Source: Myxococcota bacterium (lineage in GTDB: Bacteria > Myxococcota > XYA12-FULL-58-9 > JALHOP01). Taken from it: a stretch of 64,000 nt of DNA. Shown piece by piece: positions 42,340-50,921 of the stretch. The position numbers were made by a program, and so were the translations under genes. Numbering within the stretch: position 1 is the stretch's first letter; every line of letters begins with the position of its first letter. Under the pieces are notes generated by a model. The model searched no databases. It saw only the letters and a program-made list of their open reading frames with translations, and was not told the origin of the DNA. The stretch spans positions 40,143 to 104,142 of the forward strand of contig JALHOP010000018.1 of NCBI GenBank assembly GCA_022842935.1, written 5' to 3'.

Positions 42340-43202
42340 ACCTCGCCGCGTTCGCCGTGGCACGCGCACGCGCGGCCGGTGAAGTACTGCGTCGCTATTT
42401 CGCGAACGGCGTTGGCGTACGGCACAAGGGCGACATCGATCTCGTTACCGATGCGGACCTCGCCGCTGAAGCCGACATCATCGGCGGAATCCGTGAGCGT
42501 TTCCCCGAGCACGGGGTGCTCGCCGAGGAGTCCGGCGAAGCCGGGCAGGGTGACATGCGCTGGATCATCGACCCGCTCGACGGCACGGTGAACTTCGCAC
42601 ACGGCATCCCTCACTTCAGCGTCCTTTTGGCGCTGCAGGAGCGCAGCGGCGGCGGCTTCCGAACCGTCATCGGCGTGGTCTACGATCCGATGCGCGACGA
42701 GCTCTTCGTCGCCGAGCGTGGTCGAGGTGCGACGCTCAACGGCCAGCCTCTCGGCGTCTCGGCACACGCTCGGCTCATCGATGCCATGGGTGTCACCGGC
42801 TTCTCGTACGACCGCCTGCGCGCGACCCGTGACAATCACGCCGAGTTTTGTGCGCTGAACCTCGTCACCCAGGGGGTGCGCCGCTTCGGTTCGGCGGGCC
42901 TCGACCTCGCCTACGTCGCCTGCGGACGCTTCGACCTCTACTGGGAGTATGGCTTGAAGCCATGGGACCTTTGCGCTGGCGCCTTGCTCGTCGAGGAGGC
43001 CGGCGGCCGTGTGACCGATCTTGCGGGATCTCCAAAAGACGCGAGCCTCGGCGGCGAGGTCGTAGCAACCAACGGGCGCACGCACGCGGCGACGATCGCC
43101 GCTCTCGCGGAGGCCAGGAAGCACCCCGTGAACGACCGGGCGGCGGTGGTCGACCACCTGCCGCCGGCGATGGCCGATGAGCTGCGTAAGACCCTCGGAT
43201 AG
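42336..43202 (+). CDS. Inositol monophosphatase-family phosphatase
   Basis: The 288-residue enzyme has the metal sites 'VLAEESGE' and 'WIIDPLDGTVNFAHGIPHF' and the C-terminal 'GLKPWDLCAGALLVEEAGG'. It hydrolyses sugar or inositol phosphates with magnesium; the exact substrate is not determined. The GTG overlaps the mpl stop (GTGA). Confidence 0.9.
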   Translation: MNLAAFAVARARAAGEVLRRYFANGVGVRHKGDIDLVTDADLAAEADIIGGIRERFPEHGVLAEESGEAGQGDMRWIIDPLDGTVNFAHGIPHFSVLLALQERSGGGFRTVIGVVYDPMRDELFVAERGRGATLNGQPLGVSAHARLIDAMGVTGFSYDRLRATRDNHAEFCALNLVTQGVRRFGSAGLDLAYVACGRFDLYWEYGLKPWDLCAGALLVEEAGGRVTDLAGSPKDASLGGEVVATNGRTHAATIAALAEARKHPVNDRAAVVDHLPPAMADELRKTLG

Positions 43203-43247
43203 GCTTTGCGTTGCGTGACGTGGCCACTTTGCGCTACGGGTGCCCCC

Positions 43248-44117
43248 GTGGACCTGACTACCGTGGCGGGCAAGGTTCTCGCCTTTGCCAACCGCGCGAG
43301 CGAGCAGATCGGCGAAATCATCTCGAGTCCCGAGCTCGAGGCACGTCTCGATCGAATTCCGACGCGGCTGTCTGACTACGGCGTCGACGCGTTCGGCTTC
43401 GACCCCCAATACGTCAAGAGGGTCATCGGGCTCGGCGCCTGGGTCTATCGCCACTATCATCGTTGCGAAGCCTTCGGCATCGAGAACATCCCCGATGGCC
43501 GCTGCATGCTCGTTTCGAACCACTCGGGCCAGCTCCCGATGGACGGGGCGATGATCGCGATGGCCATGTTCCTCGAGCGTGAGCCTCCACGCTTCTGCCG
43601 TAGCGCTATCGAGCGCTTCGTGCCGGAGACCCCCTTCGTCTCGACCTTCATGGCTCGGGTTGGCCAGTTCCTCGGCACTCCAGAGAACGCCAAGCGCTTG
43701 CTCGAGGCGGAGGAGTCGTTGCTCGTCTTCCCCGAGGGCGTGCGCGGGCTCAACAAGGTGTGGAGCGAACGCTATCGCCTGCAAGCCTTCGGGACAGGTT
43801 TCATGCGGCTTGCGATCGACGCCGCGACCCCCATCGTGCCGACCGTGGTCATCGGCGCAGAAGAGCAGTCACCGTCCATCTTCGCCTCGCGCACCTTGGG
43901 GAAGATCTTCGGCGTTCCGGCGCTGCCAATCACTCCGACGCTGGTGCCGTTTCCGGCGCCGACCCGCTATCGCATCTATTTCGGCAAGCCGATGGTCTTC
44001 AGCGGCGACTCGAATGACGAGGATGATGTCATTCGCGCCAAGGTCGACACGCTGCGCTCAGCGATGCAGAGCATGATCGACGAAGGCTTGAAGGCGCGAG
44101 AGCACGTCTTCTGGTGA
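43248..44117 (+). CDS. 1-acylglycerol-3-phosphate acyltransferase-like protein (PlsC family)
   Basis: The protein has the acyltransferase motifs 'VSNHSGQLPMDG' (H-x4-D), 'VFPEGVRGLNK' and a third 'IVPTVVIGAEE' block. It probably acylates a lysophospholipid or glycolipid at the membrane. GTG 43248 is used; an in-frame TTG at 43206 is the alternative. It lies between the phosphatase and the SDR gene on the same strand. Confidence 0.82.
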   Translation: MDLTTVAGKVLAFANRASEQIGEIISSPELEARLDRIPTRLSDYGVDAFGFDPQYVKRVIGLGAWVYRHYHRCEAFGIENIPDGRCMLVSNHSGQLPMDGAMIAMAMFLEREPPRFCRSAIERFVPETPFVSTFMARVGQFLGTPENAKRLLEAEESLLVFPEGVRGLNKVWSERYRLQAFGTGFMRLAIDAATPIVPTVVIGAEEQSPSIFASRTLGKIFGVPALPITPTLVPFPAPTRYRIYFGKPMVFSGDSNDEDDVIRAKVDTLRSAMQSMIDEGLKAREHVFW

Positions 44118-44125
44118 GGGATTGA

Positions 44126-45055
44126 GTGCGTATCTGTGTGACGGGGATTTCTGGGCGCTTGGGACGGCGTGTCGCGCAGTTGTTGCGGCGCAAACACGAG
44201 GTCGTCGGCATCGATCAGCGTGCTTCGCCGGGCCTCCCCGCCAACATCGTTCACCACCAGGTCGACATCCGCCGGCGGCCAGCCGAAGACATCCTGCGTA
44301 ACGGCAAGTTCGACGCGGTGGTGCACCTCGGCGTCGTCCACAATTTTCGCATCCCGAGCGAAAAGCTCTACGCGCGCAACGTCATCGGCACCGAGACGCT
44401 GCTGCGTTACGTCAGCAAGTACAAGATCAAGAAGCTCGTGTTGCTCTCATCGGGTGACGTCTACGGTCCGATGCCGACCAACTCGCACTTCATCGGCGAA
44501 GATGCGCCTCTCATGGCGTCGCAGCGATTCCCCGAGGTACGCACACTGGTCGCGGTCGATCGCGCCGTGCAGTCGTTCTTCTGGCGTCATGTCGATATCG
44601 AGACGGTCATTTTGCGGCCAGCTCACATCGTCGGCCCCCACGTGCGCAACGCACCCTCGAACTACTTCCGCCTTCGCATCATTCCGAAGATCATGGGCTT
44701 CGACCCCATCGTGCAGCTCATTGCCGAGGATGATCTGCTTCGTTACATCGAGGCATCCATCGAGCCCGGCGTCCGCGGCGTTTTCAATCTCGCGAGTACC
44801 GACCCTGTGCCGCTATCGCGGATTTTGAAGGCGCTCGGGAAGCCCACCTTGCCCGTGCCGTATCCGCTGTTTCGGGGCTTCCTCGAGCGCGCATGGAAGT
44901 ACCGCCTCACGTCGTTCCCGGCTCCCGAGCTCGATCACATCCGCTTCAACGCGGTGCTCGACACTGCGCGTGCTCGCGACGAGCTCAAGACACTTCCGGA
45001 GCGGAGCCTCTACGAGATCCTCGAACCGTTCCGCGCCGAGACCGTCGACGACTAG
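44126..45055 (+). CDS. Extended SDR (NAD-dependent epimerase-like) protein with altered active site
   Basis: The 309-residue Rossmann protein has the nucleotide motif G7-x2-G-x2-G in 'VTGISGRLGRRVA', 'VHLGVVHNF' and 'LLSSGDVYGP'. The region that normally supplies Tyr-x3-Lys reads 'FPEVRTLVAVDRAV', so the catalytic pair is not obvious. It may be a lipid- or sugar-related dehydrogenase, or a non-catalytic NAD-binding protein. Confidence 0.8.
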   Translation: MRICVTGISGRLGRRVAQLLRRKHEVVGIDQRASPGLPANIVHHQVDIRRRPAEDILRNGKFDAVVHLGVVHNFRIPSEKLYARNVIGTETLLRYVSKYKIKKLVLLSSGDVYGPMPTNSHFIGEDAPLMASQRFPEVRTLVAVDRAVQSFFWRHVDIETVILRPAHIVGPHVRNAPSNYFRLRIIPKIMGFDPIVQLIAEDDLLRYIEASIEPGVRGVFNLASTDPVPLSRILKALGKPTLPVPYPLFRGFLERAWKYRLTSFPAPELDHIRFNAVLDTARARDELKTLPERSLYEILEPFRAETVDD

Positions 45056-45070
45056 GTCCGGGCTCACCGC

Positions 45071-45100
45071 TGCCGCGCCGCCGCTGTTGGGCGCGCGGCA
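45071..45100. terminator. Inverted repeat between convergent genes, possible bidirectional terminator
   Basis: tgccgcgc (45071-45078) pairs with gcgcggca (45093-45100) around a 14-base loop, in the gap between the convergent SDR and nagZ genes. There is no T-tract. Confidence 0.35.
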
Positions 45101-45120
45101 AGCGAGCGGAGTGCGCGTGC

Positions 45121-46242
45121 TCAACCGGCTTGGTATCGAGCCTCGACCGCGTGCGCGAGGTCGTGGTGCTCGGCACAGCCGATGATGTGTTTGGTGTCGG
45201 CATAGGGCCGTGGCGGCTTGTACCAGCGGTCGCGCCAGGCGCGGATACGCTTGTCGGCAGCCATGAGCTCGAGCTGCGGGAACGTATCGTTCTCGACCTG
45301 CTGGACGATGCCTCGGAAGAGCTCGAGCGTCGACTCGTAGCGCTTGCACGACAAGAACACGTCGATGCCTGCCGCAAGGCCAAGCTGCGCCATTTCGGTT
45401 GGCGTGTGGTGATCGGCGACCGCCTTCATCTCGATGTCGTCGCTGATGATGATGCCGGAGAAGCCAAGCTCGTGGCGGAGGCTGTCGAGTGCCTTCTTCG
45501 AGAAGGTCGCTGGGACGCGCTCGTCGAGCGCTGCGACGATGACATGCGCGGTCATGATGGAGTCGAGTCCCGCCTCGATGGCCTTCTTGAAGGGCGGCCA
45601 TTCGATCTCGCGAAGACGCGGCATCTCGTGCTCGACCTTCGGCAAGGCGAGGTGGCTATCGAGGTCGGTGTCGCCGTGACCTGGGAAGTGTTTTCCGCAG
45701 CCGCCGACGCCGGCGCCGTTCAGCCCCATGAGCAGGGCGGTGGCGTGTTTGATGACCGCTTGAGCGGTTGCTCCGAACGAGCGATCGCCGATGACCGGAT
45801 TCTTCGGGTTGGTGTCGACGTCGAGCACCGGGGTGTAGTCGACGTCGAAGTTCATGGCGCGGACCTCGCGTCCGAGCGCGAGCCCGACCCTCCGCGTGAG
45901 CTCCGCGTCGTCGATGGCCCCGAGCTTGCGCATGGCTGGCCATTCAGTGGCTGGCTTGCGCACGCGCTGCACGCGGCCGCCTTCCTGGTCCACGCTGATG
46001 AAGAGCGGCTCGTCCTTGCGCAACATCTTGAGCTCACGGACGAGCTCGGTGACGTGCTCGACCGACTCGATGTTGCGGGCGAAAAGAATCAACCCGAGCG
46101 GCTGGACTTCGCGGAGGATCTCTCTGAGCTCCTGGGTGACGCTCGTGCCCTCGAAGCCGCAGATGATCATGCGCCCGGCCGCGGCCCGCACATCGGCTCG
46201 CTGAAGCGGTTTAGAGCCGGGAATCTCGGTTTTGGCAGCCAT
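45121..46242 (-). CDS. nagZ: Beta-N-acetylhexosaminidase, glycoside hydrolase family 3
   Basis: The 373-residue enzyme cleaves GlcNAc from anhydro-muropeptides in the cytoplasm, feeding the recycling pathway to which mpl belongs. The family signature 'CGKHFPGHGDTDLDSHLALP' is complete, with the catalytic His and the nucleophile Asp in 'ISDDIEMKAV'. Also 'FISVDQEGGRVQR'. Length is normal for NagZ. Confidence 0.93.
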   Translation of the reverse strand: MAAKTEIPGSKPLQRADVRAAAGRMIICGFEGTSVTQELREILREVQPLGLILFARNIESVEHVTELVRELKMLRKDEPLFISVDQEGGRVQRVRKPATEWPAMRKLGAIDDAELTRRVGLALGREVRAMNFDVDYTPVLDVDTNPKNPVIGDRSFGATAQAVIKHATALLMGLNGAGVGGCGKHFPGHGDTDLDSHLALPKVEHEMPRLREIEWPPFKKAIEAGLDSIMTAHVIVAALDERVPATFSKKALDSLRHELGFSGIIISDDIEMKAVADHHTPTEMAQLGLAAGIDVFLSCKRYESTLELFRGIVQQVENDTFPQLELMAADKRIRAWRDRWYKPPRPYADTKHIIGCAEHHDLAHAVEARYQAG

Positions 46243-46293
46243 GGCGGGGTCTTATAGCCCACCAGAACCCCCACGTGCTAACATTCACAGGCC

Positions 46294-47043
46294 ATGTCGG
46301 GTCGCGACCTTCTCTACAAACCGCCTGTGCCGCAGGTCATCGCTGAAGAGGGCAGCGGTACAGGCACCAAGAGCCAGCAGGGCAAGTACGGGGGCAAGGT
46401 CCCCGGTGGGCGCGAGCTCGGCAACGTCGGCGACAACATCCGAGCGAGGCTCGAAGCCAAGCTCGCCGACGCCGGCAACACCACCATCGGCACGCCCGGT
46501 GCCGGCGTCGTTCCCGCCTACAAGGCTGAGTACTTCAACCGCGATGTCTCGGGCGTCAACCAGGTCAACCTGCGCGCGCGCAACGCCGCCGCGCTGCGCG
46601 GTTCCGAAGGCGCGACAGACCTTCGCAAGATCGTCATCCCGCCCGCCTACGGTATCGAAAACCCGGACCCGGCGATCATCCGGTCGGCCGTCGACCTGAT
46701 GGGGCTCGAACCCGGCATTACCTACGACCTCGCGAGCATGCTCACGCGCCAGGGCGCCATCGTGCGTAACCCGAACGTGACCAAAGAAATGATCGAAGCG
46801 CGCCTCGCCATGCTCAACGCCATGGTGCAAGCGCGCAAGGCAGCGCTTGCACGCATGGCCAAGCGACGAGCTGCCAAAGACGTGAACAATCGCACCCTCG
46901 TGCTTGCCCGTGGCGCCCAGGGCAAGGCGCTCGACAAGACCATCGATGTCGCAACCGAGGGCACCCAGCTCATCGAAGAGGTCCGGGGCGACGCCGAGGG
47001 TATGCACAAGCGGCTGGCGAAGATGCTCGGCATCAAGCGCTAG
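46294..47043 (+). CDS. Hypothetical protein
   Basis: I do not recognise this 249-residue protein. It lacks a signal peptide. The N-terminal ~120 residues look disordered with Gly/Asn-rich parts. A helical middle follows (IIRSAVDLMGLEPGITYDLASML, then MIEARLAMLNAMVQARKAALARM) and a helical end. The start is divergent from nagZ with a 51-base gap. Confidence 0.6.
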   Translation: MSGRDLLYKPPVPQVIAEEGSGTGTKSQQGKYGGKVPGGRELGNVGDNIRARLEAKLADAGNTTIGTPGAGVVPAYKAEYFNRDVSGVNQVNLRARNAAALRGSEGATDLRKIVIPPAYGIENPDPAIIRSAVDLMGLEPGITYDLASMLTRQGAIVRNPNVTKEMIEARLAMLNAMVQARKAALARMAKRRAAKDVNNRTLVLARGAQGKALDKTIDVATEGTQLIEEVRGDAEGMHKRLAKMLGIKR

Positions 47044-47087
47044 CCCGGTCAGGACGACCGAGGCATCGACGATGTCGCTGAGCCGAA

Positions 47088-47816
47088 CTAACCCCGGGCA
47101 TGTCCGACGGGCAGGCCCCAATCGGTGGGCTTGCGCACGCGGCCAGGGTGTTCGCGTGTTGGTTGCACGGGCTCGACCGCACCGCGCGCGGCATCCGGAA
47201 ACGCATCTCCATTGAGGGGCGCGCGATTGTTATACGGGTTCTCGCGGTAGTCCCGCGCGAGCCTGTCGCCGGCGTCCTGTGTGAGCACCGACCATGCGGC
47301 GGCTGGGTCCTTCGAGCTCGCCTCCGGTGCCTTGCCCTCCCACACCTGACGCCAGGTGCTTTGGCCTCTGTCATCGATGTGTTGCCGATCGATGCTCAGG
47401 ATGCCGCCTTCGCCCCTATTCAACCGCAGGTTGTCGCGATCGGCGTTCGCCAGGCCATCCAGGGCTCGAAGCCCGGCGTTGTCGATCTTGCTGCGGTCGC
47501 CGGCTCCCCGCTGGTCGATACCGCGCATGATGGCAGTGGTGTCCCTGTCCTTGTCGAAGCTCTGGGGGCCCCGTGAGGCGCCTCGCATGCTGACTCCCCC
47601 GAGTTCACTGCCGGGCTCGAGGCCGCGGAGCAAAGGACTGCCACCGGTGAGCGCCGGCGGGCGCTGGCCGCCGCCCAGCGCGTCCTGAACCAGCCCATCT
47701 TGCGCCTTCTTGCGCGCAGCCTCGGTATTCGGCGCCCCGGGCTCGCCAAAACGCGAAAGCGATGCCGGCGAGTAGGGACCGGGCAGAGTGGTGCTACGTG
47801 TAACAGCCTCGCTCAC
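47088..47816 (-). CDS. Hypothetical protein, low complexity
   Basis: The 242-residue protein starts at a GTG with GGAG upstream. It is rich in Gly, Asp, Arg and Pro and has few hydrophobic segments. The centre contains 'RGIDQRGAGDRSKIDNAGLRALDGLANADRDNL' (in parts), which looks like a short helical core. No family was recognised. The amino-acid bias suggests a largely disordered protein. It converges with the previous gene. Confidence 0.5.
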   Translation of the reverse strand: MSEAVTRSTTLPGPYSPASLSRFGEPGAPNTEAARKKAQDGLVQDALGGGQRPPALTGGSPLLRGLEPGSELGGVSMRGASRGPQSFDKDRDTTAIMRGIDQRGAGDRSKIDNAGLRALDGLANADRDNLRLNRGEGGILSIDRQHIDDRGQSTWRQVWEGKAPEASSKDPAAAWSVLTQDAGDRLARDYRENPYNNRAPLNGDAFPDAARGAVEPVQPTREHPGRVRKPTDWGLPVGHARG

Positions 47817-48018
47817 GCGGGTCTGCTCCCGCCGCCGCTACGACTCTAGACGAACACTCTCCATCGATTTTGCTCGGCGATGGTGGTCACCCAGCGAAAC
47901 GCGATGGCCCACTGGTCGGCGACAGACCGTGGTTCAACGAGCGACATACACGCGAGTCGCTCGTGCGGCTGGCCGACCGGCGCCAGCACACGACCAGGGA
48001 CAAACGTGGGGCGCTCTG

Positions 48019-49011
48019 TCAGCGCTGCAGCCTGATCGTCCACTCGAAGAGATAGTCGTTGCCGGCGCTGGCTTGCGCGAAACGAAGATGAAACTGGTCC
48101 GAAATCGCGGTTGGGTCGAGCTCGGGGGTGAGGAGTTGCGCCTGGCCCGCGTTGACCAGCCGCTGCCCTGGAGCGGCCCAGTTGCGAAAGTGGATGCCAT
48201 CCGTCGAAACATAGAGGCTGAAATCGTAGAAGCCCGACGGGGTGCCATCGAGGGTATTGCCGACCATGTAGAACATACCGTTCGCGTACTTCACGTCGAC
48301 GTTGGTGAGCACCGGGAGCCCGGCAGTGAAGGCGACCGCGTCGACACCCAAGAAGCTCACGCCATCGGCGGCGAAGCGGGTGCGAATCAACTGGGGCGGG
48401 CGAACGACGGCGAGGTTCTGAAAGGACTGGGTGGTCGAGTACACCCAGATCTCGTTGCCGACGACGATCGCGGATGGCGACCAAGCCCCACCGTGGTTGA
48501 AGTGATTGTCGTCGCCGATGAGCTCACCCAGAAAGCTCCATGTCTTGGCATTGTCGCTGCTCGTGATCAGGCAGACGCGGTTGTGCTCGGCGCTCTCTGG
48601 GTACTGGAAGTACTGGTCAGGCAAACACGTCAGGTAGACCAGCCACCAAGAGCTGCGGTCGACGCCGTTGCTGCTGATCGGCCGCACGAGCGAGGGATCG
48701 TTCAGGTGATAGCCGTCGCGTAAGCCAAGCTGGCCATCAGTAAATCGCAGAGGCGAGAATGTCCTGGTGGTGCGGTCGAGGGTGTACAGGCGGTCTTGGC
48801 CAGTAACGCGGACCTGCCGCGAGTAGTCGCGGGAGCAGTTTGCGCCGTTCGCGTCGCAGACCACGACGTAGGGAACGACCGTCGACGCCGGCCGCGTGAA
48901 GTCAGCGGAGTCGTACCAACCTCCTACCAAGAGTCGCGCACCGTCGAGCTCGCAGGTGCTGTAAAGCGCGAGTGAGCTGCCGAGAAATGAATTGGCGGTG
49001 AACGGAGCCAC
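48019..49011 (-). CDS. Beta-propeller hydrolase-like protein (GH43/sialidase-like), N-terminus uncertain
   Basis: The 330-residue frame shows propeller-like repeats ('LLVGGWYDSADF', 'DPSLVRPISSNGVDRSSWWLVYL' in parts, 'VCLITSSDNAKTWSFLG', 'LYVSTDGIHFRNW'). 'S-x-D-x-x-x-T-W'-like turns are typical of sialidase and GH43-type blades. The GTG start has no signal peptide, and the frame stays open without a good start for another ~50 codons (to 49164). The true N-terminus or an upstream frameshift is therefore unclear. About 200 bases downstream hold no clear gene. Confidence 0.5.
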   Translation of the reverse strand: MAPFTANSFLGSSLALYSTCELDGARLLVGGWYDSADFTRPASTVVPYVVVCDANGANCSRDYSRQVRVTGQDRLYTLDRTTRTFSPLRFTDGQLGLRDGYHLNDPSLVRPISSNGVDRSSWWLVYLTCLPDQYFQYPESAEHNRVCLITSSDNAKTWSFLGELIGDDNHFNHGGAWSPSAIVVGNEIWVYSTTQSFQNLAVVRPPQLIRTRFAADGVSFLGVDAVAFTAGLPVLTNVDVKYANGMFYMVGNTLDGTPSGFYDFSLYVSTDGIHFRNWAAPGQRLVNAGQAQLLTPELDPTAISDQFHLRFAQASAGNDYLFEWTIRLQR

Positions 49012-49250
49012 CTCCGTGGAGCGGTCGGCCGCGTCGAGCGCCAGGCCGTCACTGCGCGCTGTGGAGTTGTGAAACGGTCCACGAACGCGCGAACAAAATT
49101 GGGCGGTCAGGTCCGGGGAAGGGAACCTCAGGGTCGGTGGCAGACAGAGCGGTCGGTAAACTCACGTCTCAGGCCCGACGGCGCTTTATGCTGCCGATGT
49201 ACGCGTGCCTCGGCACCTGGTGGTAGCCCGCCAAGGCGTGCGACGGTCGA

Positions 49251-50921
49251 ATGATGCGCTACGCCCCGCTTATCCTCGCGTCGTTCTTTCTCCCGTCGCT
49301 TGCCCACGCCGCAACGCTAACGGTCGGTCCGGCTTGTTCGCTACCGAACGCAATCGCCTCGACGAATTCGAACACGTCCGTCGGTGGCTGCACGGCCGGC
49401 GAGAATGCAGTCGCCGATCGCATCAACCTGCCGGCTGGCACGTTTAGCCTGAGTGATGCGGGAGGCGATGGAACCGCCTTCGATCTATTCGGCCCAGTCG
49501 AGATTGCCGGCGCAGGCATCGGCGTGACGACCATCGACGGTGGGGCGACCGACCGCCTATTCAACGTCTTTACGTTCGGAATCATCATTCGCGACCTCAC
49601 CATCGCCGATGGCTTAGCGGCCCCCACAGGGGTTGGGGATGGTGGCAATGGTGGCGCGGTCTTGGTGCTGGGTTCGGTCACCGTGAAGCGCGTCGAATTT
49701 CTCGGCAACAGCGCTGGGAACGGTGGCGATGGCTCGGCGGGCGGTGACGGTGGGGCGATCCGCGTCGAGAACGATGGGCGTGCCAACGTTGTCGACTGCA
49801 GCTTCCGAGAGAACACAGCGGGAGAACCAGGGTCGGGTTCGGCCGTCTTCGGCGAGGGTGGCGCTATCTCGGCAGGGCCTGCCGCCCGGCTGGTGATCGT
49901 GAGCAGCACGTTTAGCTTCAACGGGGTCGTCGACCCCACCGCGGTTGCTGGCGCGGTGTTCGCCTCTGGTGCCGAGGTCGAGGTCGTGGGCTCTCACTTC
50001 GAAGGCAACCGCGGCAGCGGCGGAGCCCTGATGTGCTCCGGTGGATCTACGCTGATCGAGGGTAGCTCCTTCATCGGCAACAACGATGTCGCCGTCTCCG
50101 TCGAGGACAACGGAGCACTGACTGTCCGCAACTCGACCTTTCAGGGCAACTACGTTGGGATCAGGTTTGCATCGACCACCGCCAAGGCGGCGTTGACCAA
50201 CCTCACCGTCGTTCTCAACTCCTACGGAGTTTCGACGCTCCTCACGGGAAGCGGGGCGCTCGACATCCGCAATAGCATCGTCGCAGGCAGCGCGTTCGGC
50301 GATTGCTTTGGCTCGCCGGTCACGACGTCCAACACCATCGCAAGCAGCTGTGTTGCAGACTATGCAATCCTACCGAGCGAGCTATTCACACGCGTGCTCT
50401 CGGACACGCCCGTCGTAGCCGAGACAACGTACTACCCACTCCTCGCCAACAGCATCGCCCAAAACGCCGCGACGTGCAGCGGCGGCGACGAGCTACCCGT
50501 TCTGCTCGATCAACGCGGGGTGCCACGCCCCGCACTGCGTTGCGACATCGGCGCCTACGAAGTGCGTGATGACGGCATCGTCATCACCGACGAGCCTAGC
50601 GGCGCCAATTGCCCCCACGGCGGCAAGAAGGTCGACGTCGTCGCGGATGAGGACGGCGATGGTGTCGCGGTCATCCTCGATACCGAATATGTCTGCAATG
50701 GCGCACCCGGGGCTGACGCCAACAATGGCGCAGATGGCGCCGTCGGGCCTGCCGGACCTCAGGGGCCCGCCGGGGCTCGCGGCGACGACGGATCGGCCGG
50801 CGAATCAGGCGGCTGCGCCTCGACGACTCCGGACCTCTCGCTTGCGCTCGGCGCGCTAGCCTTGCTGCTGTCCGGCGCCCGCAAGCGTGCTTGTTCCGGG
50901 GCCCGAGGGGACCTCGGCTGA
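49251..50921 (+). CDS. Secreted beta-helix surface protein with collagen-like stretch and MYXO-CTERM-like anchor
   Basis: After a signal peptide (MRYAPLILASFFLPSLAHA) comes a 'CSLPNAI' start typical of right-handed beta-helix surface proteins. Parallel beta-helix repeats (VVDCSFRENTAG, IVSSTFSFNGVV, VVGSHFEGNRGSG) run to about residue 440. A short DUF7151-like strand ('YVCNGAPGADANNG') leads into a collagen-like run 'GPAGPQGPAGARGDDG'. The end 'GGCASTTPDLSLALGALALLL' plus Arg/Lys is a Cys-hydrophobic-basic sorting tail. It is probably displayed on the cell surface. Confidence 0.75.
   Translation: MMRYAPLILASFFLPSLAHAATLTVGPACSLPNAIASTNSNTSVGGCTAGENAVADRINLPAGTFSLSDAGGDGTAFDLFGPVEIAGAGIGVTTIDGGATDRLFNVFTFGIIIRDLTIADGLAAPTGVGDGGNGGAVLVLGSVTVKRVEFLGNSAGNGGDGSAGGDGGAIRVENDGRANVVDCSFRENTAGEPGSGSAVFGEGGAISAGPAARLVIVSSTFSFNGVVDPTAVAGAVFASGAEVEVVGSHFEGNRGSGGALMCSGGSTLIEGSSFIGNNDVAVSVEDNGALTVRNSTFQGNYVGIRFASTTAKAALTNLTVVLNSYGVSTLLTGSGALDIRNSIVAGSAFGDCFGSPVTTSNTIASSCVADYAILPSELFTRVLSDTPVVAETTYYPLLANSIAQNAATCSGGDELPVLLDQRGVPRPALRCDIGAYEVRDDGIVITDEPSGANCPHGGKKVDVVADEDGDGVAVILDTEYVCNGAPGADANNGADGAVGPAGPQGPAGARGDDGSAGESGGCASTTPDLSLALGALALLLSGARKRACSGARGDLG

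Noticed and set aside
40129..43784. Two very long minus-strand frames (746 and 573 codons) opposite mpl and the phosphatase
   Set aside because: They lie entirely antisense to genes with full catalytic motifs. Long antisense frames are expected in GC-rich DNA.
44893..46257. 454-codon plus-strand frame over nagZ
   Set aside because: Antisense to nagZ, which has its complete signature; the plus-strand product has no recognisable fold.
47846..48484. 212-codon minus-strand frame next to the propeller-like gene
   Set aside because: It overlaps the propeller gene in another frame and its sequence is Arg/Ser-rich without blades.
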